A stretch of 64,000 nt of DNA from Isochrysis galbana (GCA_018136815.1 CM030939.1:1678208-1742207); one strand, 5' to 3'; numbered from the stretch's first letter, positions 53,521-64,000 are shown. The notes: generated by a model not told the origin, from the letters alone. Numbers and translations: made by a program.

Positions 53521-55943
53521 CTAGTAGCTGATCGAAACCCACGAATCCTCAGGGTCTTTTGGCTCGGCAAGGAGTTCCCAGAAGGAGGGCGCCTCGAGCA
53601 GCGAGCAGCAGTCGTCGTCTGCGAGCGCCACGCGCGGCAGCCAGCAGACGACACTGTGCCAGCCCTCGTCGGTTCGCAGCTTGAGGCGCACGCAGGCGCA
53701 CCCCTCGCCGGCCGTCGGGAAGTGCACGCTTGCCGCCGCCGCGAGCACCGTCTGAACGAGTAGCAGACGGGCGAGCTGTGTCTAGCGAGTATCTTAAAAA
53801 GGCGACTCCCCTCTCTCCCACAACATAACGAGAGATATTCTTAACCAAGCACTGTCTGCCGCCGCCCACCTTGATGGCGCGCATGCAATCTTGATTGACA
53901 CCGTAGCGTCTGGACGGAAGTCGGAAGGAAGGTTGATGGATCAACCCTCTAGTTTCTAACGTGGCCGCCATCAGAAGCCGGAAGTTCAAATCAATGGTCC
54001 GATACGATCGGCGCAGACGGCACCTTGAAGCTGTCTAACCACGACGCCGTCCATTTATCTGCCCTTTTCCTTGCTTCAAGCCTCTCGCGCGTAAAGGGCG
54101 CGGCGCCGTTAGCGTGTGCCATTGAGACAACCGGGTCGGCAAGACTCCGAAGGAAGACCCAGTCTTCGTCAGTGAGCGTCCGGACGGAGAAGCCCGGGGG
54201 CGAACAGGCGCATAACAGTCGAGTTCCCTCGCGAGCGTTTCCTAGGAGTTGTTTTGCACACGCAACAGCGTCAGCCTCCGCCTCGTCTCCCATTTTGGCC
54301 ACCGCCTCAGTAATGCTCTGCGAGGGTTCGGTGCCGGAACATGTGAGCGTTGGGTGCGGACACATTGCTATTGAAACGGTAGCACGACGAGGTGACGGCG
54401 CTGAAAGGGAAGCTCGAGAATTTCGCCGCGTGTTAAGCAGTACAGTTCAAGGGATTCGCAGCATGCACACCAGGTCGGAGCATCTAGGCCCTTTCGAATT
54501 GAAACGCGGACCCCAGAGGGCGCGGCCACCCAGTTCCAACACTTCCTCGTGAGACATTTTCTCGAGCTGCCAATGAGATCGATATGGATAGGCGACGACA
54601 AGATCAAGCGCGATACCGCGAGGCGAGAGCTCTGCTGAATACCACCGCTGCAAGTCAGTGGTGCACGAGACCTTGGGAGCTGAAGAAGAGAAGTGGCAAG
54701 GCTGCAAAGAGATGAAGATCGAGAGAACCCCAGTTTTGCCTATGGTAGGTCTGGATGTGGAGTCTACGCAATCATCCACACTTAAAGACTGGCGCAGCCT
54801 CCGAATCGCAAAAAGCAATTTCGAGTCTTCCATCATTACATGCTCGGCATGGTGATTCTTGTCACGATTATGATATCGGGCCACAAACAGCGGCGGCACG
54901 CCCGATGTGTCTGAGTCGTTGGCCGATAATGGGCGAGGTGACAGGGCGTCAAGGCGCGCCACTATCACTGTCTGCTTGGCTAAACACTCACCATGAGGCT
55001 GCCGGACGCACGATAGCCCGAACCCGGCCTCTGGAGTCTCCCGCACCTGCAAGGATTACCAGATGTGAGCGTTTGTGGCCTAAAGCATCCACACAACGAA
55101 CATTTCGAACTTAAGCTTGTGTGCAGGTTATGTCCGCTCTTGTGTGAAAGCATCGCATCGCCGCACAACCGCACAAGCCTAGCCCTCTACAGCACAATCG
55201 AAGCCCAGCCATAGGCGACCAAACGGGCCCGCTCGGTTGCTCGCTACTTCTCTCTCTCATGCACGCACATGGAAGAAAGCGTCGCAGAACTCCTCGGCTG
55301 CGCCGAGAAGGGAGGTCCCGGGCGGAAGCTCGTCGAGCCATGCCGAGCAGGGCCGCCTCGGTGGATGCTGGGGCCTCGCTCTGCCCTGGCCGCCCCTGTG
55401 TGGTAGCGGCGGCGCCCCTCCACATTGTCCCCTGCCTGGCAGCGGCGGCTGCGTCCCCCAGCCACCCCTCAGGCGCGGCGGTCCCGCCCAGCTGTCACTT
55501 GGTGGCGTCGCCCACCCCCAGCCCTCCTTCGGCGGCGTCGGCCCTCCCCAGCCTTCCCTCGGCGGCGGCAACCTTTCCCAGCCCTCCCTCGGCGGCTTGG
55601 CCCCCCCCCAGCCGTCCCTCGACGGCCCCCAGCCGTCCCTCGACGGCCCCCAGCCGTCCCTCGACGGCCCCCAGCCGTCCCTCGACGGCCCCCAGCCGTC
55701 CCTAGACGGCGTCGACCCCCTCCAGCCATCCCTCGGCGGCGGCAGGCTGCCACCTGGCCCCACTCCACCGCCCTGAGGCGGCGGCGGCGGAGCGCGCCCA
55801 TCCTGACCCCACTCGTCTTTGGCACCGGTGCGGCCGCGCTTGGCGGGCGGCGGCCACTCAGCCATGGCGGTCGGTCGCCCTCCTGCCACTCCCCCTCTCC
55901 GCCCCCCCTCCTCGCCCCCCGGCGCCCCGCCCCGTCCTTTCAT
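53521..55943 (-). CDS. AID/APOBEC-like nucleic-acid deaminase with RDGWGPS-repeat N-terminus
   Basis: Four exons, all phase-0 joins: 55943-55269, 55046-54471, 54317-54024, 53751-53521; about 591 residues. Exon 1 is disordered: Gly/Pro/Trp-rich with PAKRGRT (possible nuclear signal) and tandem RDGWGPS plus REGW variants, ending LLGAAEEFCDAFFH. Exon 2 carries a deaminase fold: strand PLFVARYHN, then H291-A-E293 (zinc ligand and proton donor) in NHHAEHVMMED, then strand VLSIFISLQPC with P341-C342 and a second cysteine C353 (PC-x10-C instead of PC-x2-C), and strand ALDLVVAYPYRSHW. Exons 3-4 add an unrecognised C-terminal domain (RTLTDEDWVFLRSL, RLEARKRADKWTASWL). The substrate (DNA or RNA cytosine) is inferred. 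Exon 1 linkage rests on splice phase only. Confidence 0.7.
55610..55705. repeat. 21-bp tandem repeat coding RDGWGPS
   Basis: Five copies of CCCCCAGCCGTCCCT(C/A)GACGG in exon 1 of the deaminase gene, in frame. More distant variants continue on both sides, so the repeat tract grows without shifting the frame. Confidence 0.9.
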
Positions 55944-57369
55944 CGCTGTTTACAATAAAATACCTATCGATAAAAGCCTCCGTGCGATCGAGTGTCCGTC
56001 CGCTAGCCCAGGCGTCTCCTTCGAGAAAGTACTCGCACTCTTTACTGCCGGGCCGAAGCACCGAAAAAGATGCTTCACCATTCACCACAGCTGTTTTGTA
56101 CGGTGGCTCACGGGGGACAAGGCTTCTACGAAATATATTGGATATTGGATATTGGATATTGGTCTCAGAATCAGAATGCGATGAGCGATGAGAAACCTAG
56201 ATCTAGATCTAGATGTGAAAGACAGAGACAGAAACAACGTTAGGAACGAGCCTCAGCCGGAGATCATAAACCCCAGCCGGAGACCATAAACTGCTACATT
56301 GTCATTGCCAAAGTTGTATTTGTCAATGCGTGTGTTAATTGTTAATTGTAATTGTCTAGGAACAAGTAATAAGTAATCAAGTAATGGTATAATGGCACTC
56401 ACACTCATGCACACACTCACTCTCATAATCATAAATCATAAACATAGGGGGTAGGCTACTACAGCTGCTTGGCGCCCCACAGTCTGGCCACCGCCACCTC
56501 CTCCGTCTTTCGCCTGCGGCTTCGCACCTGTCTGTGCTCGCATCTCCGCCTCCGCTTCTTCTTCAGCCAAGGCGGCATGGCTCATGGCTCGACTCCTAAC
56601 TAAGTCGTTCGTAAGTGACGCGGAGCCGCGCCATCTTGCGCGCTCGCATCACCTCCGCGGAATCAGGCGAAGAGGGAGGAAGGGCCACGCCACACGGGGG
56701 GCTAAGAAGAATCGAAGAAGGACGCCACGCTCCCACTTGACAGGTTGCATGCCGCTCGACGGCCCGGGGGCCTCTCGGGGGGCGTCGTCATCGTCGCGTC
56801 GCTCTTCGCTCTTCGCTCTTCCCCTCGGCCCCTCGCCCCTCGGGGGGGGCTCCTTCACTCCCCCACGCATTTTGTTTTCCGCTTTCGCTTTCGCTTTCCT
56901 CCAATTTCCAATTTCCCAAGTCAACTTTTCGTTTTTCTCACTGAAGTCGACTGCGGCCATTGAAGTTTGAAGGCGCGATGTCTCCTCAAACTTTGAGGGG
57001 CGTCACCCCTCACTGACACTGCCTTATACTCATATGTGCTGTGGGCCACAGTGCTGTACAGTGTGGGCGGTATGGGGGAGTGTCTGAATAAGTTTTGTAG
57101 TAGAGTGTAGCTCTTAGTCCCGTGGGGATTTCATTGCGTCCTCACGTGTGTCTCGATCTTTCGCCGTCGCTAGACTCATGCTACAGCTCATCACGTACTC
57201 GCTACTAGCACTACCCTATCCTATGGGTATATGCGCACAGCTAGCTCATTCTAGACTCGAACAAATCTTCTCATGACGGAAATAGATATTGTCAATATAT
57301 TTTGTTGGGAATTGGGACAATGGATATGGTTGGGGGCGAGAGGGAAAAGGGGAGGTGGACTGCAAGGGG
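55944..57369. other. Divergent intergenic region between deaminase and polymerase genes
   Basis: About 1.4 kb. Contains GGATATT triplications near 56140-56162, AGATCT repeats near 56200-56213, a CTCAAACTTTGAG palindrome at 56984-56996 followed by a TGAGGGG/CCCCTCA hairpin, and AT-rich patches. A frame at 56584-56970 (basic, then RFRFPPIS-like) lacks any domain. Confidence 0.45.
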
Positions 57370-60300
57370 ATGCAGATGGCAGAGGGGGAGGGGGCGGCGG
57401 TGGTCGTGCCCGCGCCCTCGCCCTCGGCTGGGGCGGGCGAGGCGTGGGCGACGCTCGTGCCGCACCACGCGGGTGCATCGCTCCCCCTGTTCTCTTCCGT
57501 CGTCCTCCTCGGCTCCTCCGCCCAGTGCGGCATACGGCTCAACCAGCCGTACGTCTCTCGCTCCCATCTTCGGCTCGAGCGACACCCCAACCACCAGGTC
57601 TACCTGACCGCACTCTCCAAGACCAACGCGGTCTACCTCAACGGCACACGCCTACCGCCTAACGTTCCCACACGGGTCTTGCCAAGCCGCGCAAACGCTG
57701 AGCACCAGCTGCCGGAAGAGGACCCAGCAGCGCCGATCATCTTCCTGCATTGTGCCAATGCAAGCGCTGCCAAGGAGATGCTGGCGTCGGGCAAGGCGGC
57801 AAAGGACTGGGTATGGACGGGCTGGACGCTCAGGATGTCACAAGCCGATTGTTCCGTGACCGCTCCTGGAGCAGATGCACCTCGATCCAGACAGGATGGA
57901 ACTTCAGGCCCTGCAGCTGCGCAAATGCGGGCTTTACTTCCACCGTTTCCAGTGGGGGCAATGAGGTACAAGGAAACTAGTGTGCGTTCTCCGCCCGCCA
58001 AACGGCATGCGGCAGATGGTGGCATGAGACCGCGAACGATCTCGGGGGCGCCAGACAGCTGTGTGTCTTCGAGGGATAGTGCCACGAGTGAGCCGATGTG
58101 CGATCCACTCGCGCTGGCCTCTTCGGAATCATGTCCGATGTGCGCAGACAGGTTGGATGCAGTGGCACCCAGCAGCGGATCAAGTGCTCCCGCCGGCATC
58201 TTCTCAGGGTGCCATGTCATGGTCGGTGTCCGGTTGTGCCGAGAGATCTTGGAAACGATTGTGCAACGTGAGGGTGGCACAATCGTGCGCGATCCACGTG
58301 GCGCAACACACTTTGTCCTCGAAGCGATGCGCGATCCGCACACGCACCCTGCACTGAAGGATCTCCCTCTTGCCAACTGGCCACAGCTGCGCCAACAGGA
58401 GTGGATCTCGTGCTGTTCCAAGCTCGCCTCAACCGGAAGGGTGACGAATGAGGCAGAGCGCGTCGCAGCTCTACGAAGTTGCGTGCATCCAATGGCGCCT
58501 GCCTTGCAAGTAGGCGCGCCACCTCAAACAAAACAGCGTGGTGTAGCCATAGGCTCGACTCCCAGCGAGGGCATCCCGCACCCAGAGCGGGAATGCTCTG
58601 AAGGGAAGGAAATGGCCCAGGAAGCTGAGGACGATGGCTCCACAGCTGCCATACCTGCTACCCATACACGTGAATCGCCTCGCGGTGACGAATCAAGCAG
58701 CCTGGCGGCCCTGGTGCGTTCAGAAGGGCAGGAGATGCGCGTCTGGGCTTCGTATTCGGCCGATGACTTTGCTGGCGGCCAGGCATTCCGCAGAGTGCTT
58801 GCCAATGAAGTGGTGCGTCTGCCATGCGACGGCTCTTTTGTCACCCGAGCTGGTGGCGCGCCCTCACCGGCCCATGTCTTGTACAGCAGAAGAAGGCACA
58901 CTCCAGCCAAGGACGTAGCGGGCTGGTGACCACATACTTCTCCTATGATCCGCTCACCAGCACCGGCATTGATCACCCGTCCAGACGCCCACTACCCAAC
59001 CTACCCACCCGCTTCGTCAATGCTTCAGCTATCTGCGGCAGACGCCGAGGAAGACGCGGCCGAGGACGAGGCGGCCGTCTTGCCTTCCATCGCGGAGGAG
59101 CGCAACGTCACCCATCGCCAAATTGTCCTTGACGAGTTCACCACACTAGCGAAGTCGTAAGTCCCACCATTGATGCACTTGTTAGCACCCTGCGCTCTTG
59201 GTGCTCTATCACCTTTTGCCAATAAGAAGCCAACTCGGGCCTCGAGCCGAGGGTAGGCACCTCGGCGCTTTCCCATGCCTCTTCAAATGCCGACCCTGGC
59301 CTCAGCACGCCTTGCGCTCGCTCCCAACCCTTTTGTGCCCGGCTCTTGATGTTAGGTACGCCGCCACCGCTCGTGCAGCCAGGCGAATGGGAAGAATAGG
59401 CGACTCTGCGAGAGAATATCATTACGCGCAGGTCTGCCGAACGAAAGCGAAAAGAAACATCCCTGATGGCCTTGTACGGAGGAAAACCAAGCTCTCCACG
59501 TTCGCTGCCCGAATCACTCGCGCCCGCCTTATCATCCACTTCCCATCCTCCCTTGTAGGTGTGCAGCACGATCGAATCGGAGCTACCTGCATACTTCGAC
59601 GCATCGGACATCCGAGCCTTTGGTAGACTCCATGGTGTCGGCCGGGAAACCATCGCCAAGATACGTCAGATCTACCGGACGGGGGCCTTACGCCGTGCGG
59701 ACGTCATGCGATCGGATCCGAAGCTCCACGCACGGCAAGAGCTGATGCGCGTCTGGGGGATTGGCAGCGCTCGCGCCGACGACCTCATTGACATGGGGAT
59801 CCATTCTGTAGAGCAGGTACGGCGAGTGCAACCGGGGCTAGGCAAGCTCAGGAGTCGTCTTCTACGGGAGAGGCTGTCCGAAAAGAAGGGCACGGCTGGC
59901 CGCGACCGCTTCCTCGCAAACGTTCGCATGCGGCTGGGAATTCGCATGCGGCTGGGAAGCCCGCGCATCACCGGGCACAAGATGGGTGTCAATCTATAGC
60001 ATGCCATGATTAATGGGATGTCCTCTCGGCGAATGCCAGGGCCCCACCTTTGTGCTACTTCATCCCGTGTAGCTCAAGGCACGTCCTGACCTGACGAACG
60101 AGGGCACGCGTGCTTTTTTGAAACATTTCTCCGACGTCACCTTGCCGATTCCACGCGACGAGGTTGTGGAGCATGAGGAGCGTGTTCGGCGCGTGGCGCT
60201 GGAACTGGACCCGCGCATAAGAGTTGAAGTGAGTACCCAGACAATGGAGGACCATTTTCGCGCGTTTAGGGGTTGTTGAGCACTGCGATCTCCGATGGCC

Positions 60301-61444
60301 GGCGCCTTGGCTCAAGCTCAGCTTTGCCTTTCTACCCTCTTAGGCAACAGGGTCCTTTCGTCGTGGCGAGGACTCTTGCAAAGACGTGGACATGCTTGTG
60401 TGGTACGCGGATGAAGCTGAAATGGAGAGGGCGTTAATCGCCCGCCGGGCCTGCGAGGATTTAGTTGCGCTCGAGCACGACGAAGATAAAAGCACAAACT
60501 CGGCAGCAAATAGCGGCGAGGCGAGCCGTGCGGCAACTCAAATTCCTAGCGGCGATGACGAGGTGCGCGAAGCCGTGTTGAGGACGAATAACACTTTCCT
60601 ATCTAGCTGCAGCGGTGGCGGCGGCGACGACCAAATATGCGAGTTGCGGGCTTCTCCACGGAACGCTCAAGATAACTACCAAGACTTGCTGGGCCGCCTT
60701 GTGCCCGCCCTCACCCGGGACGGATATATCACCCACAGCCTGACAAAAGGGTTCGGGTCAGTGGTGAGCGAGAGCTCTGCGCATCAATCAGAACCAGAGG
60801 CAAGTCACAATCAGATGGGCAACGCTGTCAACGAGATGCGGGTTGGACCCGAACATTGGAGCTCGCTACACACTCTATATATGGGTATTTGCCGGCTCCG
60901 TGAAGGCTGTCCGCATAGGCGCATCGATCTCAAGGCGGCGCATGCAGCAACGCTGGCCTACTCCTTCATGTTTTTTACGGGTGAGCTGTGGCTGCACCCG
61001 TCAGAGCAATGCCCACACTAGGCCAGGGTGCACCACGTCGAACGAGTTTCTTATCTCCTTCCACAACACGGGTTCCCCACAGGATCTGCTCAATTCAACC
61101 GGTTTGTGAGTCGATACGCCAATCAGCTGAATTACCGCATCGGCCCACATGGAATGTACCGGCTTCCCCTTGAGGAAAGCATCCAACGCTCGCGCACTTT
61201 TGGAGGGGATGGTCCGCGCGGAAACGGGCCTGCTCCTGGAACACATGTCATTTTAGCAGCGACCGAGGCGGATATCTTTGCCACGCTAGGTTTGCGATAC
61301 GTTCCGCCAAAGATGCGGCGCGGAAAGAATGACGTCGTGCTCGTAGACGGAAGCCCAGCGTTCCCTGATAGTAGAGGCCCTTCTGCCACACCAAAGAACG
61401 CGCCACCGTCGTTACCATTGCTCGGCTCATCGTCGCCCACTTAG
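57370..61444 (+). CDS. Family X DNA polymerase with N-terminal FHA and BRCT domains
   Basis: Seven exons: 57370-58914, 59029-59156, 59356-59431, 59559-59816, 60073-60228, 60344-60980, 61083-61444; about 1053 residues, all GT-AG and phase-matched. FHA at about 30-95: VVLLGSSAQCGI, YVSRSHLRLE, TNAVYLNGTRL. BRCT at about 275-360: GIFSGCHVMVGV, VQREGGTIVRD, QEWISCC. Then the polymerase: an 8-kDa/helix-hairpin-helix region (TTLAKSYAATARAARRM; LHGVGRETIAKIRQIYRTG; MRVWGIGSARADDLIDMGI), LPIPRDEV, the palm GSFRRGEDSCKDVDMLV with D735 and D737, RRIDL (third Asp about 916), MFFTGSAQFNRF, and ATLGLRYVPPKMR. Such enzymes fill gaps in base-excision and end-joining repair. BRCT is usual in lambda/mu/TdT; an N-terminal FHA is not, to my knowledge. 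Exon 1's 3' edge is the least certain. Confidence 0.87.
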
Positions 61445-61746
61445 CTAAGGTTTTTCCGGTCTAGTGGCTTCGCATAGGGTAGTGCGCTCTCATGCTTAAC
61501 AGCGAGACGTATCGCAAACAAGTCGAACTAAAAACTGTCGACTCCACGCCACCTCAGACACGTACGTCTCGCCCGCGTCTACACCTTGCCGCTAGTCACC
61601 TCTTGAGACACTTGCATGCACTTGCAGCACATCGCCCATCGCCGAATTGGCACAGCAAACCAACTAGCAGCACTAGCGGATAGAGACGCCCACTAGCTAC
61701 TGGCGACCAGGAAAGGGGGGATCTTGAACTGGTCATGGGGCCATCT
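61445..61746. other. Intergenic, possible transposase remnant
   Basis: 3' flank of the polymerase gene. On the minus strand a short frame beyond the transposase stop (LDLYLDEDGPM) hints at a frameshifted continuation, but nothing conserved follows. Confidence 0.3.
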
Positions 61747-62100
61747 TCATCGAGGTAAAGATCCAAGGGCCCGTTCGGCCCGCATGAGTTCGAAGTTGGG
61801 CTCTCCGGGCCTGAGTTTATGGTATGTACGGAGAGCCTCGATGTATGCCTTCTCGATCACACCACTCTGAGTCCACAGAGCGAGTCTCCGACGGACTCCC
61901 ATGAAAGAGGCTCCGCTGCAATCGAGTTCTCTCCATTGACACCCTGTGCGCAGGATTTTGAAGAGCAGATCAAGGACTTGAGCATCTGTCAGAGCCCTAG
62001 GTCGGCCAGTACACTTGGGTGGAGCGAAAGCAGAAGCATTTTTCTGGATCAGTCGCGAAAACACTTCACTCAATCGAATCATTTGTAATTCACAGTACAT
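61747..62100 (-). pseudogene. IS5-like (DUF4096-type) transposase N-terminal fragment
   Basis: From the ATG at 62100 (MYCELQMIRLSEVFSRLI) the frame gives GRPRALTDAQVLDLLFKILR, TGCQWRELDC and RRRLALWTQSGVIEKAYIEA. This is the pattern of the N-terminal domain of IS5/IS4-type transposases. About 117 residues remain; the DDE catalytic part is absent, so the gene is truncated or broken by a frameshift. No matching terminal repeats were found around it. It could be a bacterial-type element captured by the alga or a remnant of a eukaryotic relative. Confidence 0.6.
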
Positions 62101-62241
62101 ACTAGAAAAAAAAGTTTCGTTACAGGTCCATAGCGCTGAGGGAAAGGAGACCAAATGAAGGCAAGCCGCCTACGTTGCTCAGCATGGGCCCAGACGCACG
62201 CAACAGTCACGAGACAGAAGGCAACCCATAAGTAGGGCGTA

Positions 62242-62812
62242 GGGCGGTCAAACACTGATTTATAACTACTAACATGGGGGGGGGGGGGGGGGGCTGCATT
62301 TTTTAATCGTTCTTTGAAGCCAAGAAAACCTCCTGGGGGACTTACCTGTTACCTGTACCTGCTGCCGCCATGAAAAATTGCCGAGGGAAATGGTGGGTTT
62401 TACCGCCCCCCTCGCCCCCCTCTGCACACGCGCTGGGGCTTGGGGACGCTTCGCGCTCTATTGTCTATTGGCGTGGCTAGCTGGGCGGTTCCTGGCTATT
62501 TCAATATACCGCTTGGGCCGGGCTGTGGGCTGATGACCAAGAACGGTCTCGCAGCGCGCCCGGCGTCGTTTTGAATTTGGGCTCTCCGAGATAGTGTATT
62601 TCGGCCTGTTTTGCCGTTTTGGGGTTACGCTTCGTTGTGGGGGGTCCCGGGGGGGTCTGAGGCTCGAAGGTCAAAGTGAAAGGGCATCGAATATGTGCTA
62701 GATGGGTGTTTTCCGGGGTTTCTACCGCTTTATTTACTTTGGTGTATTCCCTCAATCTTGCTGACTTTTAAATTTTTACACTCTTAGAAGTTAAAATAGT
62801 GTTTGACCGCCC
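62242..62812. mobile_element. TA-flanked inverted-repeat element, 571 bp
   Basis: Inside TA dinucleotides (62240-62241, 62813-62814) the ends are GGGCGGTCAAACACT and its exact reverse complement. The similarity continues as TTTATAACTACTAA versus ATTTTAACTTCTAA. A G-run (62276-62294) lies near the left end. No transposase. A truncated relative is at 2511-2815. TA flank plus a GGGC start resembles the element at 30097-30991, though the internal sequences differ. Confidence 0.75.
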
Positions 62813-62939
62813 TAGCTCATCACCATCAGCAACGAGACACCCGCAACACACTCAGAATAAACAAGTCACGCAGCGGCACGGGAGGAGGGCGAGAACATAC
62901 CGCTGGGGGCAGGTGCACCCCGCTCAACCCAATCCCCCC

Positions 62940-63095
62940 CCCCGCAACCTGAGCCCCTAAGTAGAGCACGAGGGGAGTTGCCGCAAGGCGGGTAGTGAGT
63001 GAGTAGTGAGGGAGAGGAAGGGGAATAGGCGTGGCTATAGAGGTGAACCCCAATGCCACGCGTGAGGCGAGAACAATAAAGGGTTTTTTAGGGGT
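62940..63095 (+). repeat. GC-rich dispersed repeat, third copy
   Basis: CACGAGGGGAGTTGCCGCAA, AGGCGTGGCTA and CACGCGTGAGGCGAGAACAA parallel 43060-43195 and 2835-3005. Confidence 0.4.
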
Positions 63096-63212
63096 TTTTT
63101 GTTTTTGCTTAGAGATGGGCGATCGGCTCTGCAAGAGAGCGCGATCCGATATCGATGCAGCCCCGGCGGGCCCGACGAGGATTGGTGGTTAGCAGACCCT
63201 CCTTTTTTGCCA

Positions 63213-63360
63213 CTGTGGGACAAATATCAAGGGGAGGGGGCAGTGCCCCCATTTGCCCGTACCACTCGGAGACCTCGCTCGTCAGGCATGGCGGGATTCC
63301 GGCGTCTAAGTAGTTGTTGCAGTGAGGTTGGCTAGGATATAACATTATTTATTATTAACT
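63213..63360 (+). repeat. Dispersed repeat family C, copy 3 (5'-truncated)
   Basis: Starts at GGGACAAATATCAAGGGGAG and matches the 3' third of copy 1, including GGCATGGCGGGATTCCGG and TTGGCTAGGATATAACATTA, with an AT-rich tail. Confidence 0.7.
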
Positions 63361-63653
63361 AATGTCGGTACCTTGCGAATAACGAGGCGACGCATCGAAT
63401 GCACGGTACCTAAGCCATCTGAACGTGTCACTTATTGACAACACATTAGACATTTGATATCATCACAAATTGCGGGAACACAACAATCGTGGCCTACTTG
63501 ACAAACCATAGTACGTACGACCAATGAAGAGTAGTGTGGATGATCTGAGTCGAAATATCCTGAGCCTATTCGGGAGAACGGAGTGCATCGATGATGCGAG
63601 CCTGCGGGCTATGCTCATCAATAGCCGGGCTGCGCGTGGTTGCAAGGTTCTCA

Positions 63654-64000
63654 GAGACGGCCAATTGCTATGGGCACACCATCTTCGGCCGGTTTGGACT
63701 CAATGGGCCCAGGCCGCGATAGAGACTGCTCTTGTTTGAGAGACTGCTCTTGTCTGACTTGAGAACCTCGGTTCCTACTCTTTTCTAGCCTGAGACCGAA
63801 TGACCGCTTGAGACCGAGGACGAGCACTGCAAGCACGATCACAAGGAGGCAGGCATAGATGACAATGACGGCAGTCATCGACGGAGGCTCAGGCTCACGT
63901 GCGCGAGAAAAGCGGTTGAGGCCGTACAGATCGAGACGCTGCGTGCGCACGTACCCAGACGCCACGACGTACAATGCGACGCTGACGACGAACAGGCCAG
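63654..64000 (-). CDS. C-terminal end of a membrane protein, runs off the window
   Basis: The minus-strand frame is open through the right edge and ends at 63651-63653. Visible parts are a hydrophobic segment (GLFVVSVALYVVASGY), a linker (RTQRLDLYGLNRF, AREPEPPS), a clear transmembrane helix (MTAVIVIYACLLVIVLAVLV), then a basic cytosolic tail (KRSFGLRLEKSRNRGSQ). A small in-frame duplication gives QEQSL twice near the end. The family cannot be told from the tail. No ATG is assigned because the start lies outside the window. Confidence 0.55.

Noticed and set aside
56584-56970. 128-residue plus-strand ORF between the deaminase and polymerase genes
   Set aside because: Basic low-complexity sequence followed by a phenylalanine-rich microsatellite-like part; no conserved features.

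Overview
The window looks like nuclear DNA of a GC-rich unicellular alga. A haptophyte-like genome is my inference and is not proven. The evidence is short GT-AG introns splitting clear eukaryotic domains, strong G/C third-position bias, a giant Ser-Pro hydroxyproline-rich glycoprotein gene, EGF-exostosin and fucosyltransferase-like genes, a NUP35 nucleoporin, an AID/APOBEC-like deaminase, many GA/CT tracts and several families of mobile DNA. A run of 100 N at 15098-15197 marks a scaffold gap of unknown size. Most gene models are my own splice reconstructions from GT-AG sites and phase matching; no transcript data were available. Layout, left part (0-30 kb): a CS-domain protein (-); a five-exon mitochondrial-carrier-like membrane protein (+); a DGAT2 acyltransferase (+) with a hAT-like miniature element 65 bp before its ATG; a 1312-residue single-exon fusion (-) of pterin-synthase-like repeats, a HAD-like domain, a methyltransferase and a zinc-type dehydrogenase; the scaffold gap; a Ser-Pro-rich cell-wall-type gene (-) with more than 5 kb of higher-order repeats; a degenerate region of gag-like or unknown reading frames; and an EGF-exostosin glycosyltransferase (-). 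Layout, middle (30-43 kb): a TA-flanked DNA element full of GTTGCTC repeats. A nearly intact 6.3 kb LINE has inserted into its right terminal repeat, giving an 18-bp target duplication; both LINE ORFs are open. Then come a dispersed repeat, an unrecognised two-exon gene (-), and a 2-oxoglutarate/Fe(II) hydroxylase (+) with a third hAT-like element just upstream. Layout, right part (43-64 kb): a SMYD5-like SET protein (-); NUP35 (-) divergent from a fucosyltransferase-like gene (+); a decayed second LINE copy interrupted by a remarkable palindrome-array element; and a divergent pair, an AID/APOBEC-like deaminase with an RDGWGPS-repeat N-terminus (-) facing an FHA-BRCT-family X DNA polymerase (+). 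The end holds an IS5-like transposase fragment, another TA-flanked inverted-repeat element and the 3' end of a membrane-protein gene running off the window. Functionally the window mixes lipid synthesis (DGAT2), secretory-pathway glycosylation and wall proteins (exostosin, fucosyltransferase-like, hydroxylase, Ser-Pro protein), nuclear functions (NUP35, SMYD5-like) and DNA modification/repair (deaminase and polymerase X). The last pair is the most intriguing candidate for an undescribed functional unit, although that link is inferred from position and domain content only.
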